Assembly: GCA_052388135.1 (NCBI GenBank)
Contig: JBQTIM010000223.1
Location: forward strand, 1-13,972
Reading direction: 5' to 3'
Source: JBQTIM01 sp052388135
Lineage (GTDB): Bacteria; Elusimicrobiota; Elusimicrobia; FEN-1173
DNA length: 13,972 nt
Position numbers and translations under genes: made by a program. Within the stretch, counting starts at the first letter, position 1; each line of letters starts with the position of its first letter. Below are positions 7,957 to 13,972 of this stretch, piece by piece. The notes under the pieces were generated by a model. It had not been told where the DNA came from. It saw only the letters and a program-made list of their open reading frames with translations, and searched no databases.

Positions 7957-10824
7957 GTGAAGCCGTCGGCGGACGGGATGGAATTTGTTCGCTCCGGCCA
8001 GACCGCCCGGCGCTTTGAGTTCGTCTGTTTCCGGAACGGACGGCGGACGGGCTGGGTGCGCGCGAGGCGCGCCGGCCGGGACGGAGAAACGGCGCGGCTG
8101 GAGGCCTTCGGCGTTGAGCCCGAAGGCCGCGCGCGCGGGTTGAGCAAGGCCAATGCCTGGAGCCGCTTGGCCGCGGAACTGCCGGACATTCTGCGTCGCG
8201 GCGGGTTCCTCCGGGCGGAGGCCAATGTTCCCGCGGACGACATCCTCCTGGTGCGTCTCCTTTTAAAATCCGGGACCCGCGTTTCCGGTTACGAACATCG
8301 CGTCGGGCCGTTCGCCGTGGACGGAAACAAAACCCGCTTCCTGCCGGGCCGTTTGTTGGCTTGGCTGTTCCGGCGGCGCGGCGGCCTCGGCCGTTGGTTC
8401 GACGCCCTCTGGCCCCATGCGTGGCTGTTGGAGGGCGCGGCCCCCGGCTCCTCCGAGCCCCTGCGGGTGCTTCTTCTGGGAAGGCCGGAGCCTTTCCGCT
8501 ACTTCGCCCTGCGGGCGTTTTCGCAGGAGCGGGCCCCTCGGCGGCTGGGTCGGCGGTTCCTGGGCTCCTGGAAGACGCTCATGGCGGCCCACCAAGCCGA
8601 CATGCTCTACGCCGACTTGCCCGCGTCGCTCGCCCGGCGCTTGTCGGCCCGCCTGGGCCATTGCCTGCCGGAGCTTGTGGAAGGTTCTCTGGATTTGCGC
8701 GACAAGGAGGCGGCCGCGCGGCACAGGATTTTCCGGGAGGCCGCCCAGCGCGCGCAGGAGAACGGATGGACCGCCCGGACCGCCCGCGACCTGGACGCCT
8801 TCTATCGTTTCTATTATTTCCATTATCTTCCGACGGTGGGCCGGAAGTTCGCCGGATACCGCCACGTGCTCGGCCTCGAGGATATGAGAAAGCTTTTTCA
8901 AGCCGGCTGTCTCGTGGAACTGAGGGAAGGCGAGGAAGTCCTGGGCGCCATCCTGGCTATGGAAAAGAAGGGCGTCTTTCATTTGGCGTATTGCGGCGTG
9001 CGGGGCGGCTCCGAGGAGCTTTCGAAATCGGGCGTTTTGGCCGGCTGTTACCACGCCTGCGTGCGGCTGGCCATGGAGAAAGGACTGAAGGACGTGGATT
9101 TCGGTCCTTGCCACCCCTTTTTGGACGACGGCGTCTTCCTCCACAAGCGCAAGTGGGGCGTGGGATTTTCCCAGAACCCGCGCGCGCACGGGACCTATTG
9201 GTTCGTGCCGGATTTCGCCCGCCCGCAAGCGCGGCGGTTCCTGCTCCGCGCGCCGTTCCTGGCCGCGGACGGCTCGGGTTTGAGCTGCGTCTCCTATTAC
9301 GAGTCTCCCGGCCAGGACCGCCGCCGCTGGGCCGCCGCCTGCGAAAAACATTTCGCCGCGCCGGGCGTGGGACGGTTCCTTTTTTATCCCCTGGCTTCGC
9401 AAAGCCGCCCGTCCTTGGGGCCCCGGCCTCCGGCCTTGTGGCCGTCCGTTTCAGGACCGCTTCTCAGGAGCGCGGCGCGCTTTCGCGCCCTCCTTCAGGG
9501 GCGGGACGAGGCCGCGCGGCGGCGCGCTCCTTGGATGCCGCCCCGCGAGCTGCGGCGCCTGCGCGAGGAAAAATTATCGCGCCTTCTCCTCCGGGCGAAA
9601 AACACCGCGCCGGCCTTCGGCGCCTTGCCGGACTTCCGGCCGCCGCCCGATTTTTCCTGGGAACAATTTCGGCGGTTACCGCTCATGGACCGGAGCGACA
9701 TGGCGCTTAGGCCGGAAGCCTACCGGTGCGAGCCGCGGCCGCCGGTGTCCGTGCGCGTGTCCAGCAGCGGCACCACGGGCCATCCCGTCGTCTTCTGGGT
9801 GGACGGGAAATCCATCGCCGAGCGCGAGGCCGTGCTCTGGCGCGGGCGCGAAGCCTGGGGCCTGTTGAGGGGAGATCCTTACGTGAAAATCTGGGGGCGC
9901 CTCGCGCCCCTGAACCGCCGCCGCCGATTCATCGAGCTCGGGCTGGAAAACGCCGCCGTCTTCAACAGCTACAAGGTCGGGCCCGCCATGGCCGAGGAAT
10001 GCCGGCGCCGGCTGGCGGCCGGCGCGTTCCGCTACGTCTACGGCTACGCTTCGGCCGTCCTTGAGACGGCGCAGTTCTGGCTGGAACGGCGCTGGGCCTT
10101 GCCGCCCGGCCGGCTGGCCTGCGCGTTCGTGACCGCCGACACGATTTCGGCTTCCCAGGAAAAAGTCATCGAGCAGGCCTTCGGCTGTCCGGTGGCCCAG
10201 GAGTATGGATCGAGCGAGTTCAACGAAATCGCCCTGGAATGCCCCCAGGGAAGCCTCCACATCAACGCCGACCGCCTCTTGGTGGAGTTCCTCCGCGACG
10301 ACGGGCGGCCGGCGCGCGCCTTCGAGCGGGCGCGCATCGTCGTCACGGACCTGGACAACGCGGCCACGCCTTTCATCCGCTACCCCGTCGGAGACCTCGG
10401 CTCCTATTCGGACAAACCCTGCCCTTGCGGCCGCGCGTTTCCCGTCCTGCACGAGCTCACGGGCCGGGAGCACGCCTTCCTCCATCTTCCCGGAGGCGGC
10501 CGGGCGCACTCGGTCTGCCTTTCCGACGCGGTGGAAGATGCCCACGCCGCGCGCGGCCTGCCCTGCCTGCCCTGGCTTGCGGTCCAGCGCGAGCCGGAAT
10601 CGGTGGAGATCACGCTCAGCGACAAAAGCCGGTCCGCCGCCCTGGAAGCGGCCGTGCGGGAAAACATCCGGTCCGTGGACCCCCGCCTCGAGACGATTTT
10701 CCGCTACGCCGAGTCCGTTCCCCGAACGAGCGGGGGGAAGCGCGCCCGTTTTCTCAGCGAGCTCGGCGGAGCATCCCCCGCGCCCCGGCCCGCCGAAATG
10801 CCGCGGCAGGAGGTCTCCGCGTGA
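7957..10824 (+). CDS. Fusion: GNAT/FemAB-like acyltransferase with PaaK/CapK-like adenylate-forming ligase
   Basis: A 955-residue multidomain protein. Residues 15-120 look like a GNAT domain (VEPEGRARGLSKANAW, 53-68, at the acyl-CoA loop; LLLKSGTRVSGYE, 101-113, at the last strands). Residues 245-420 resemble a second, FemAB-type GNAT unit (FYRFYYFHYLPTVGRKFAG, 282-300; GAILAMEKKGVFHLAY, 330-345; DVDFGPCHPF, 379-388). Residues 530-935 are an AMP-forming ligase of the phenylacetate-CoA ligase/CapK type: SSSGTTGHP (602-610) binds ATP phosphates, QEYGSSEF (748-755), YPVGDLG (809-815) with Asp813, a CPCG pair (822-825) and RTSGGKRARF (923-932) with the probable adenylation lysine Lys928. CapK relatives occur in capsule clusters. 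I infer that the ligase activates a carboxylic acid and the GNAT part transfers it to an amino sugar or similar group. The GTG at 7957 is the first start but has no good ribosome-binding site; ATG 7978 is an alternative. Confidence 0.85.
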   Translation: MKPSADGMEFVRSGQTARRFEFVCFRNGRRTGWVRARRAGRDGETARLEAFGVEPEGRARGLSKANAWSRLAAELPDILRRGGFLRAEANVPADDILLVRLLLKSGTRVSGYEHRVGPFAVDGNKTRFLPGRLLAWLFRRRGGLGRWFDALWPHAWLLEGAAPGSSEPLRVLLLGRPEPFRYFALRAFSQERAPRRLGRRFLGSWKTLMAAHQADMLYADLPASLARRLSARLGHCLPELVEGSLDLRDKEAAARHRIFREAAQRAQENGWTARTARDLDAFYRFYYFHYLPTVGRKFAGYRHVLGLEDMRKLFQAGCLVELREGEEVLGAILAMEKKGVFHLAYCGVRGGSEELSKSGVLAGCYHACVRLAMEKGLKDVDFGPCHPFLDDGVFLHKRKWGVGFSQNPRAHGTYWFVPDFARPQARRFLLRAPFLAADGSGLSCVSYYESPGQDRRRWAAACEKHFAAPGVGRFLFYPLASQSRPSLGPRPPALWPSVSGPLLRSAARFRALLQGRDEAARRRAPWMPPRELRRLREEKLSRLLLRAKNTAPAFGALPDFRPPPDFSWEQFRRLPLMDRSDMALRPEAYRCEPRPPVSVRVSSSGTTGHPVVFWVDGKSIAEREAVLWRGREAWGLLRGDPYVKIWGRLAPLNRRRRFIELGLENAAVFNSYKVGPAMAEECRRRLAAGAFRYVYGYASAVLETAQFWLERRWALPPGRLACAFVTADTISASQEKVIEQAFGCPVAQEYGSSEFNEIALECPQGSLHINADRLLVEFLRDDGRPARAFERARIVVTDLDNAATPFIRYPVGDLGSYSDKPCPCGRAFPVLHELTGREHAFLHLPGGGRAHSVCLSDAVEDAHAARGLPCLPWLAVQREPESVEITLSDKSRSAALEAAVRENIRSVDPRLETIFRYAESVPRTSGGKRARFLSELGGASPAPRPAEMPRQEVSA
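10808..10814 (+). promoter_or_regulatory. Strong ribosome-binding site for the pirin gene
   Basis: AGGAGGT at 10808-10814 is a full Shine-Dalgarno sequence, six bases before the GTG at 10821. It decides the pirin start and is the best ribosome-binding site in the glycan cluster, so pirin could be translated without coupling to the fusion gene whose stop it overlaps. Confidence 0.8.
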
Positions 10825-11516
10825 TCAAGGTCCGCCCTTCCGACACGCGCGGGCACGCGGACCTGGGCTGGCTCGACAGCCGCCGCACGTTCGCCTTCGA
10901 CACCTATCGAAGCCTCCGGCACCGCGGCTACGGTTCTTTGCGCGTCATCAACGAAGACCGGGTCCAGCCGGGCCGCGGGTTCGAAACGCATTCCCACGCC
11001 GACGTGGAAATCCTCACCTACGTTCTGGAAGGCGCCGTCCGGCAGGAGGACGCCGACGGCCGGCGAACGATCCTCCGGGCCGGCGACGTCCAGCTCATCG
11101 GCGCGGGAACGGGCTTCACCCACAGCGAATACAACCTGTCCGAAAGCGAGCCCGCCCGCGTCCTGCAGATCTGGATACGCCCCCGGGAAAAGTCGCTGCC
11201 GCCTCTCTGCCTGCGGCGGTCCTTCGATCCCGAAGGAAAACGGGGGCGCCTCCGCCTCCTGGCCGCGCCCGACGGACGCGGCGGGGCCCTGCCTGTGCGC
11301 CAAGACGCCGAAGTTTGGGATTGCGCTCTGGGGGGCGGCCAGACGCTCCGCCACTCGCTTCCGGCCGGGCGCCGCGTTTGGGTGCAGGCCCTGCGCGGGA
11401 CTTTTTTTCTGAACGAAGTGTGCGTCCGCGCCGGAGACGGCGCCGCGCTCAAAGCTGTTCCTCTACGCTTCTCCGCCTCGGCGCCCGCCGAATTTCTCCT
11501 CTTCAACCTCGCCTAA
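10821..11516 (+). CDS. Pirin-family cupin protein (YhhW-like)
   Basis: A 231-residue bicupin of the pirin family. The N-terminal cupin has GWLDSRRTFAFDTYRS (16-31), then the metal ligands His57 and His59 in FETHSHADVEILTYVLEG (54-71), then His101 and Glu103 in GTGFTHSEYN (96-105). These match the iron-binding set of human pirin and E. coli YhhW. The second cupin (about 130-231) lacks such ligands, as usual for the family. YhhW has quercetin 2,3-dioxygenase activity in vitro; the natural role of bacterial pirins is mostly unknown. The start is a GTG in a GTGA overlap with the fusion gene stop, supported by AGGAGGT. It is the last plus-strand gene before the convergent sigma operon. A link to polysaccharide synthesis is not evident. 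It may be a passenger, or may deal with an aromatic or oxidised acyl substrate of the preceding ligase, which is speculation. Confidence 0.93.
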   Translation: MIKVRPSDTRGHADLGWLDSRRTFAFDTYRSLRHRGYGSLRVINEDRVQPGRGFETHSHADVEILTYVLEGAVRQEDADGRRTILRAGDVQLIGAGTGFTHSEYNLSESEPARVLQIWIRPREKSLPPLCLRRSFDPEGKRGRLRLLAAPDGRGGALPVRQDAEVWDCALGGGQTLRHSLPAGRRVWVQALRGTFFLNEVCVRAGDGAALKAVPLRFSASAPAEFLLFNLA

Positions 11517-11555
11517 AAACCGCGGCGCCGCCGCCGAAAAACGCATTCCCGCAAG

Positions 11556-11579
11556 GCCGCGAAAACAGCGGCGTCGTTC
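11556..11579 (+). terminator. Possible weak terminator hairpin between convergent genes
   Basis: The 65-base gap between the pirin stop and the stop of the minus-strand operon holds GCCGC (11556-11560) and GCGGC (11568-11572), separated by a seven-base loop and followed by the T-rich stretch GTCGTTCTTTC. The stem is only five pairs and the T run is interrupted, so this is a weak candidate for ending the plus-strand operon. A GCGGCGCCGC palindrome at 11522-11531 has no T tract. Confidence 0.3.
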
Positions 11580-11581
11580 TT

Positions 11582-12613
11582 TCACGGAATCAAGGGGGCG
11601 TCCAAAGCGGTCTGTATTTTGCGCAAGGCCTCCGTTTCCAGATCCCCGACGAGGAGGCAATGGCGGCCGGCCTTTTCCCAGGTCAGGATGTTGCCCACCG
11701 GGCTGGCGAAGGAGAACGTCGGGTCGTCGTGCCCCGCGTCGTCCGTGGCGTCCGCGCTTCCTTCCTCGTCGAAGGGCCGGGGCGATACGAAAAAAGACAC
11801 AACGCTGAGCCCGTCCACGTACCGGTAATGCGCGGCCTCGTCCTCTCCCAGCGGAACGAGGGTGACGGAGTCCAGCTCAAAGCCGTTCGGCAGGGCGGCC
11901 GGCCAGGGCGCGCCGTCGAGGCCGGCGGCGGCCAATTCCCCGGGCCCGCGCACGGTCTCGCGGGGAATCTCTTCCGCAAGTTTGTCGGCGGGCAGCAGGG
12001 GGGGGGAGAAAAAAGCTTCGTCGGGCCGGTTTTCCAGGCTCAATTCCGTGAAACTGGTTTCCGAAGCCACGGTGCCGCCGGCGGTCAACTGCCTGGTTTT
12101 CAGGACGATGCCGCGGCCGGGATCCACCCAAAGCGTGCGCAAGGGACTGCCCGAATGCTTGGGGACGAGCTCGAGCTTCCGGCACGGGACTCCGCTCAGC
12201 GTTTCCGGCCGTCCCGCGAGCCGGGGCGTGTAGTTCTGCAACAAAAGCCGCGACAGCCGGGCGGAATCGAAACGCCCGGCCTGCTGGGAGGCGGATCCCC
12301 TTCGGACGAGCGTTCCTTCCTTTACGTCGTGAATCCACTCCGTGCCGCCGCGCTGGTAAACCACCTTCTGGACGTCTCCCGAGGGGGCCACGATGTCCTG
12401 CCGCCAAAGCCCGGGCGCCCGGTAATAAACCAAAATCTCCTGGGCGTGGCTCTCGTCGCCGTACCAATGAACGACCAGCCTTTTGCCTTGAAACGAGGCC
12501 GTGGGCTGGGCGGAAGCGGCCAGCAAGACGTCCGTGGCGGACAGGGCGTGCGCGGACGCGCCGCCGCCCGCCGCCAGCATGACGGCCGCGAGGGCCGACT
12601 TACCTCTCCACAT
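11582..12613 (-). CDS. RseB/MucB-like exported sigma-factor regulatory protein
   Basis: A 343-residue exported protein read from ATG 12613 to TGA 11584-11582. Residues 1-23 form a signal peptide (SALAAVMLAAGGGASAHA). Residues 28-205 form the LolA-like beta domain of RseB/MucB (FQGKRLVVHWYGDE, 41-54; YYRAPGLWRQDIV, 63-75; SGVPCRKLELVP, 140-151; LWVDPGRGIVLKT, 161-173). Residues 238-335 match the smaller C-terminal domain (LPNGFELDSV, 241-250; HYRYVDGLSVVSFFVSPRP, 262-280). In E. coli RseB binds the periplasmic part of the anti-sigma factor RseA and shields it from DegS cleavage until envelope damage releases it. There is no lipobox cysteine, so a soluble periplasmic protein is likely. An upstream open frame exists, but the signal peptide fixes the start; GGAGA lies immediately before the ATG. 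It overlaps the anti-sigma gene by 14 bases. Confidence 0.87.
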   Translation of the reverse strand: MWRGKSALAAVMLAAGGGASAHALSATDVLLAASAQPTASFQGKRLVVHWYGDESHAQEILVYYRAPGLWRQDIVAPSGDVQKVVYQRGGTEWIHDVKEGTLVRRGSASQQAGRFDSARLSRLLLQNYTPRLAGRPETLSGVPCRKLELVPKHSGSPLRTLWVDPGRGIVLKTRQLTAGGTVASETSFTELSLENRPDEAFFSPPLLPADKLAEEIPRETVRGPGELAAAGLDGAPWPAALPNGFELDSVTLVPLGEDEAAHYRYVDGLSVVSFFVSPRPFDEEGSADATDDAGHDDPTFSFASPVGNILTWEKAGRHCLLVGDLETEALRKIQTALDAPLIP

Positions 12614-13052
12614 TCTCCGTGTAGAAACGCGCGGCCACCAGAGTGGTGCGGCGCTGGACGGCCGATTTGGAGAGCGCCCGCGAATGCTCGGCCAACAGCA
12701 CCGACATGGGGACCTTCTCCTCCGACGGGAAACGCTGCGTCCCGAAGAAAACCAGGGCCCCCGCCAGGACCAAGCCGGCCCCCAGCGCCAGGGCGCGGCG
12801 CGGGCGGAGCGCCGGCTTCTCGGAAAGCCGGGCCAGGACGGCCGCTTCCAGTTCGGCGGACTCGGCCTCCGAAAGGGAACCGCCGCGCTCGCCGGCCAAA
12901 ACCTCTTTGGCGCGCTCGAGCTCCCGCACCTCCGCAAGGCACGGGCCGCAGAAAGCCAGGTGGCGGGCCATGGCTCGGGCCTCCTCCCGCCCGAGTTCCC
13001 CGTCCGCGTAGGCGGAAAGCCGCGCGGACGCCTGCTCGCAATTCCAATTCAT
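12600..13052 (-). CDS. Zinc-finger (zf-HC2) transmembrane anti-sigma factor
   Basis: A 150-residue protein from ATG 13052 to TAA 12602-12600. The cytoplasmic N-terminus carries a zinc-binding anti-sigma domain: Cys5, then His31, Cys35 and Cys38 in HLAFCGPC (31-38), the H-x3-C-x2-C pattern. A helical arm follows (39-80). Residues 87-104 (LALGAGLVLAGALVFFGT) form one membrane helix, leaving only about 46 residues outside (105-150). It should bind and hold the ECF sigma factor encoded just upstream until a signal from outside triggers its removal. The start overlaps the sigma stop (ATGA) and is preceded by GGAAGGAGGG nine bases upstream. The gene pair is the standard sigma/anti-sigma arrangement. 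The external part is short compared with the roughly 100 residues of E. coli RseA, which is notable because a RseB-like partner follows. Confidence 0.9.
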   Translation of the reverse strand: MNWNCEQASARLSAYADGELGREEARAMARHLAFCGPCLAEVRELERAKEVLAGERGGSLSEAESAELEAAVLARLSEKPALRPRRALALGAGLVLAGALVFFGTQRFPSEEKVPMSVLLAEHSRALSKSAVQRRTTLVAARFYTENVER

Positions 13053-13591
13053 ATCACCCGACCCTCCTTCCAATAAGGCGAAATCGCCGCCTTGAAAATC
13101 TTGCGCGCCCTGTGGATGCGCGTCCTCACGGTGTTGACCGGGCACATGAGGGCGCGGGCGATGTCCTCGTAGCTCATGCCCTCCATGTCGCAAAGGACCA
13201 GCGGGGCACGGTAAACGATGGGAAGGCGGTTGAGCGCCTCCTGCACGGCGCCGCGCAATTCTCCCCGCTCCGAGCGGCGGTCCGGCCGGTCGCCGTCGGG
13301 CGCGGGCGGCTCCCACGCCGTCCCGCTTTCCGTAACTTCGTCCAGGGACCGCGCGTTGCGCGCCTCGTACCGGCTTACGGCGTTGATGTAAAGGTGGCTG
13401 AGGATCGTGAAGATCCAGGCCTCGAAGGGCTTTTCGGGATCGTAACGCCCGATGTTCTTCAGCGCCCGGACGAACGCCTCCTGGGTCAAGTCCCTGGCCT
13501 GGTCCGCGTTCCCGGCCAAGCGCAGAGCGAACCGGTAGGTCTTGTCTTTGTGCAGCCTTAAGAGCTCGCGGAACAGATCGGCCCTTTCCAT
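13049..13591 (-). CDS. ECF-type RNA polymerase sigma factor (RpoE-like)
   Basis: A 180-residue sigma factor with only regions 2 and 4. Region 2 spans about 13-80: DLTQEAFVRALKNIGRYDP (34-52) is region 2.2, the core-binding part, and PFEAWIFTILSHLYIN (55-70) covers the -10-recognising helices. Region 4 spans about 112-168 with the helix-turn-helix YEDIARALMCPVNTVRTRIH (141-160) for -35 recognition. The linker 85-110 is acidic and proline-rich. The ATG at 13591 is chosen over an in-frame ATG at 13690 for three reasons: GGAGG lies six bases upstream, homologues begin near this point, and the candidate promoter lies between the two ATGs. It should direct RNA polymerase to envelope-stress genes, and the matching GGAACTT promoters at 13616-13700 suggest that it controls its own operon. 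It is followed directly by its anti-sigma gene. Confidence 0.94.
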   Translation of the reverse strand: MERADLFRELLRLHKDKTYRFALRLAGNADQARDLTQEAFVRALKNIGRYDPEKPFEAWIFTILSHLYINAVSRYEARNARSLDEVTESGTAWEPPAPDGDRPDRRSERGELRGAVQEALNRLPIVYRAPLVLCDMEGMSYEDIARALMCPVNTVRTRIHRARKIFKAAISPYWKEGRVI

Positions 13592-13615
13592 GCGTCCTCC
13601 GTTATTGCCCACTCT

Positions 13616-13645
13616 GTTTACAGACGAACGGCCGAAAAGTTCCCC
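13616..13645 (-). promoter_or_regulatory. Candidate ECF promoter for the sigma/anti-sigma/RseB-like operon
   Basis: Read on the minus strand, GGGGAACTT (13645-13637) is followed by a 16-base spacer and TAAAC (13620-13616). GGAACTT is the classic -35 of RpoE-type sigma factors. The start of transcription would fall near 13609, about 18 bases before the sigma ATG at 13591, leaving room for the GGAGG ribosome-binding site. An AT-rich run (13646-13660) just upstream could act as an UP element. It is assigned to this sigma factor by analogy with autoregulated RpoE loci. Confidence 0.7.
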
Positions 13646-13683
13646 TATTTTTTCAAATTTCGGTCCGCTCCGGGAACTTTTCG
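13633..13683. repeat. Perfect 12-base inverted repeat formed by divergent -35 elements
   Basis: CGAAAAGTTCCC at 13633-13644 is mirrored exactly by GGGAACTTTTCG at 13672-13683, with 27 bases between the arms. Each arm contains the -35 box of one of two divergent promoters, which explains the symmetry. A repressor site is a less likely alternative. The identity extends past the -35 box by the shared TTCG at the start of both spacers. Confidence 0.85.
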
Positions 13684-13700
13684 CGCTCAAGCCGGTATAC
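13673..13700 (+). promoter_or_regulatory. Candidate ECF promoter for the lysine-rich secreted protein
   Basis: GGAACTT at 13673-13679, a 16-base spacer, then TATAC at 13696-13700. The -35 box and spacer length are identical to those of the divergent promoter in front of the sigma gene, and the -10 differs by one base (TATAC against TAAAC). Transcription would begin near 13707, about 28 bases ahead of the GTG at 13735. Confidence 0.7.
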
Positions 13701-13734
13701 AGGATGCAATCCCATGTCGCGTTAGGAGGCTCAC

Positions 13735-13972
13735 GTGGTCAAATCGCACAGAAGCGCATCGACGCTGAGGGCGGCCGCCGCATTGGCGGCTCTTATGTTC
13801 CTGGGAGCGTCCGCCGTTCAGGCGGGTTCCTACGACAAGGCGGAAAAAAAGAAGTCGGGTTCGCAATGGAATTCCTCCGAGAAGGCGAAAGACGGAAAAG
13901 GCAAATCTTCCGCCGGCGACAAGAAAAAGAAAAAGGCCAAAAAGAAAAACGCGGCGAAACCGGGCCGCAAAT
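13735..13972 (+). CDS. Small lysine-rich exported protein, 3' end outside window
   Basis: The frame opens at GTG 13735, with TAGGAGG at 13723-13729 five bases upstream, and runs to the window edge without a stop, giving 79 residues. Residues 1-30 are a clear signal peptide: basic start (KSHR), hydrophobic core (AAAALAALMFLGASA) and cleavage after AVQA. The mature part seen so far is very polar; 18 of 49 residues are lysine, with a KKKKKAKKK run at 63-71 and many Ser and Gly residues. No fold or known family is recognised. It lies just downstream of the candidate sigma-dependent promoter, so it may be an envelope-stress output, perhaps a small basic protein that binds anionic surface polymers, LPS or nucleic acid. 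That role is inference from charge alone. Later residues could change the picture. Confidence 0.75.
   Translation, partial: MVKSHRSASTLRAAAALAALMFLGASAVQAGSYDKAEKKKSGSQWNSSEKAKDGKGKSSAGDKKKKKAKKKNAAKPGRK

Noticed and set aside
10205..13561. Very long plus-strand open frame of over 1100 codons
   Set aside because: It crosses the end of the ligase, the pirin and all of the minus-strand sigma operon in shadow frames. The translation is low-complexity and has no domain.
13592..13690. Longer sigma-factor reading frame starting at ATG 13690
   Set aside because: The extra 33 residues have no sigma-factor similarity. They lie across the candidate promoter and its -35 repeat, and the ATG at 13591 has a GGAGG site.

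Overview
The window is GC-rich bacterial DNA, dense with genes. It carries two unrelated blocks. The first (1 to about 11516, plus strand) is a surface-polysaccharide/glycoconjugate gene cluster. The second (11582 to 13972) is an envelope-stress sigma-factor module with a divergent target gene. An ECF sigma factor, a one-pass anti-sigma factor and a RseB/MucB-like exported sensor together imply a Gram-negative cell with a periplasm. GTG starts and GTGA/ATGA stop-start overlaps are common. Nothing here fixes the taxon. An uncultivated high-GC phylum is possible, but that is only an impression.

Glycan block: a GT2 glycosyltransferase cut by the window edge (1-657); a second GT2 enzyme (642-1583); a GT4 enzyme (1580-2737); an exported GH39/GH5-type glycoside hydrolase (2734-4041); a three-part fusion of a decayed sugar nucleotidyltransferase, a left-handed beta-helix and a polyprenyl-phosphate sugar-1-phosphate transferase (4079-5755); a GT-B glycosyltransferase (5752-6969); a third GT2 enzyme (6966-7874); a roughly 950-residue fusion of GNAT/FemAB-like acyltransferase with a PaaK/CapK-like adenylate-forming ligase (7957-10824); and a pirin (10821-11516). 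Most junctions overlap by 4-16 bases, so this looks like one transcript whose promoter lies before the window. A reasonable model is that the phosphoglycosyltransferase loads the first sugar onto the lipid carrier and the glycosyltransferases extend it. The GNAT-ligase fusion would acylate an amino group, and the hydrolase would trim or release the product. No flippase, polymerase or chain-length regulator is in view.

Regulatory block (minus strand): an ECF sigma factor (13591-13049), a zinc-finger anti-sigma factor (13052-12600) and a RseB/MucB-like protein (12613-11582) overlap head to tail as one operon. On the other strand a small, very lysine-rich exported protein starts at 13735 and runs off the window. 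The intergenic region between them holds two ECF-type promoters facing away from each other. They have the same -35 element and spacer and near-identical -10 elements (GGAACTT-N16-TAAAC and GGAACTT-N16-TATAC). This suggests that the sigma factor drives both its own operon and the lysine-rich protein.

The least ordinary items are the two fusion proteins, one with a sugar nucleotidyltransferase domain that has lost its catalytic residues and one that appears to combine acyl activation and transfer in one chain, and the mirrored ECF promoter pair serving the lysine-rich protein. No RNA genes, CRISPR arrays, insertion sequences or attachment sites were seen.
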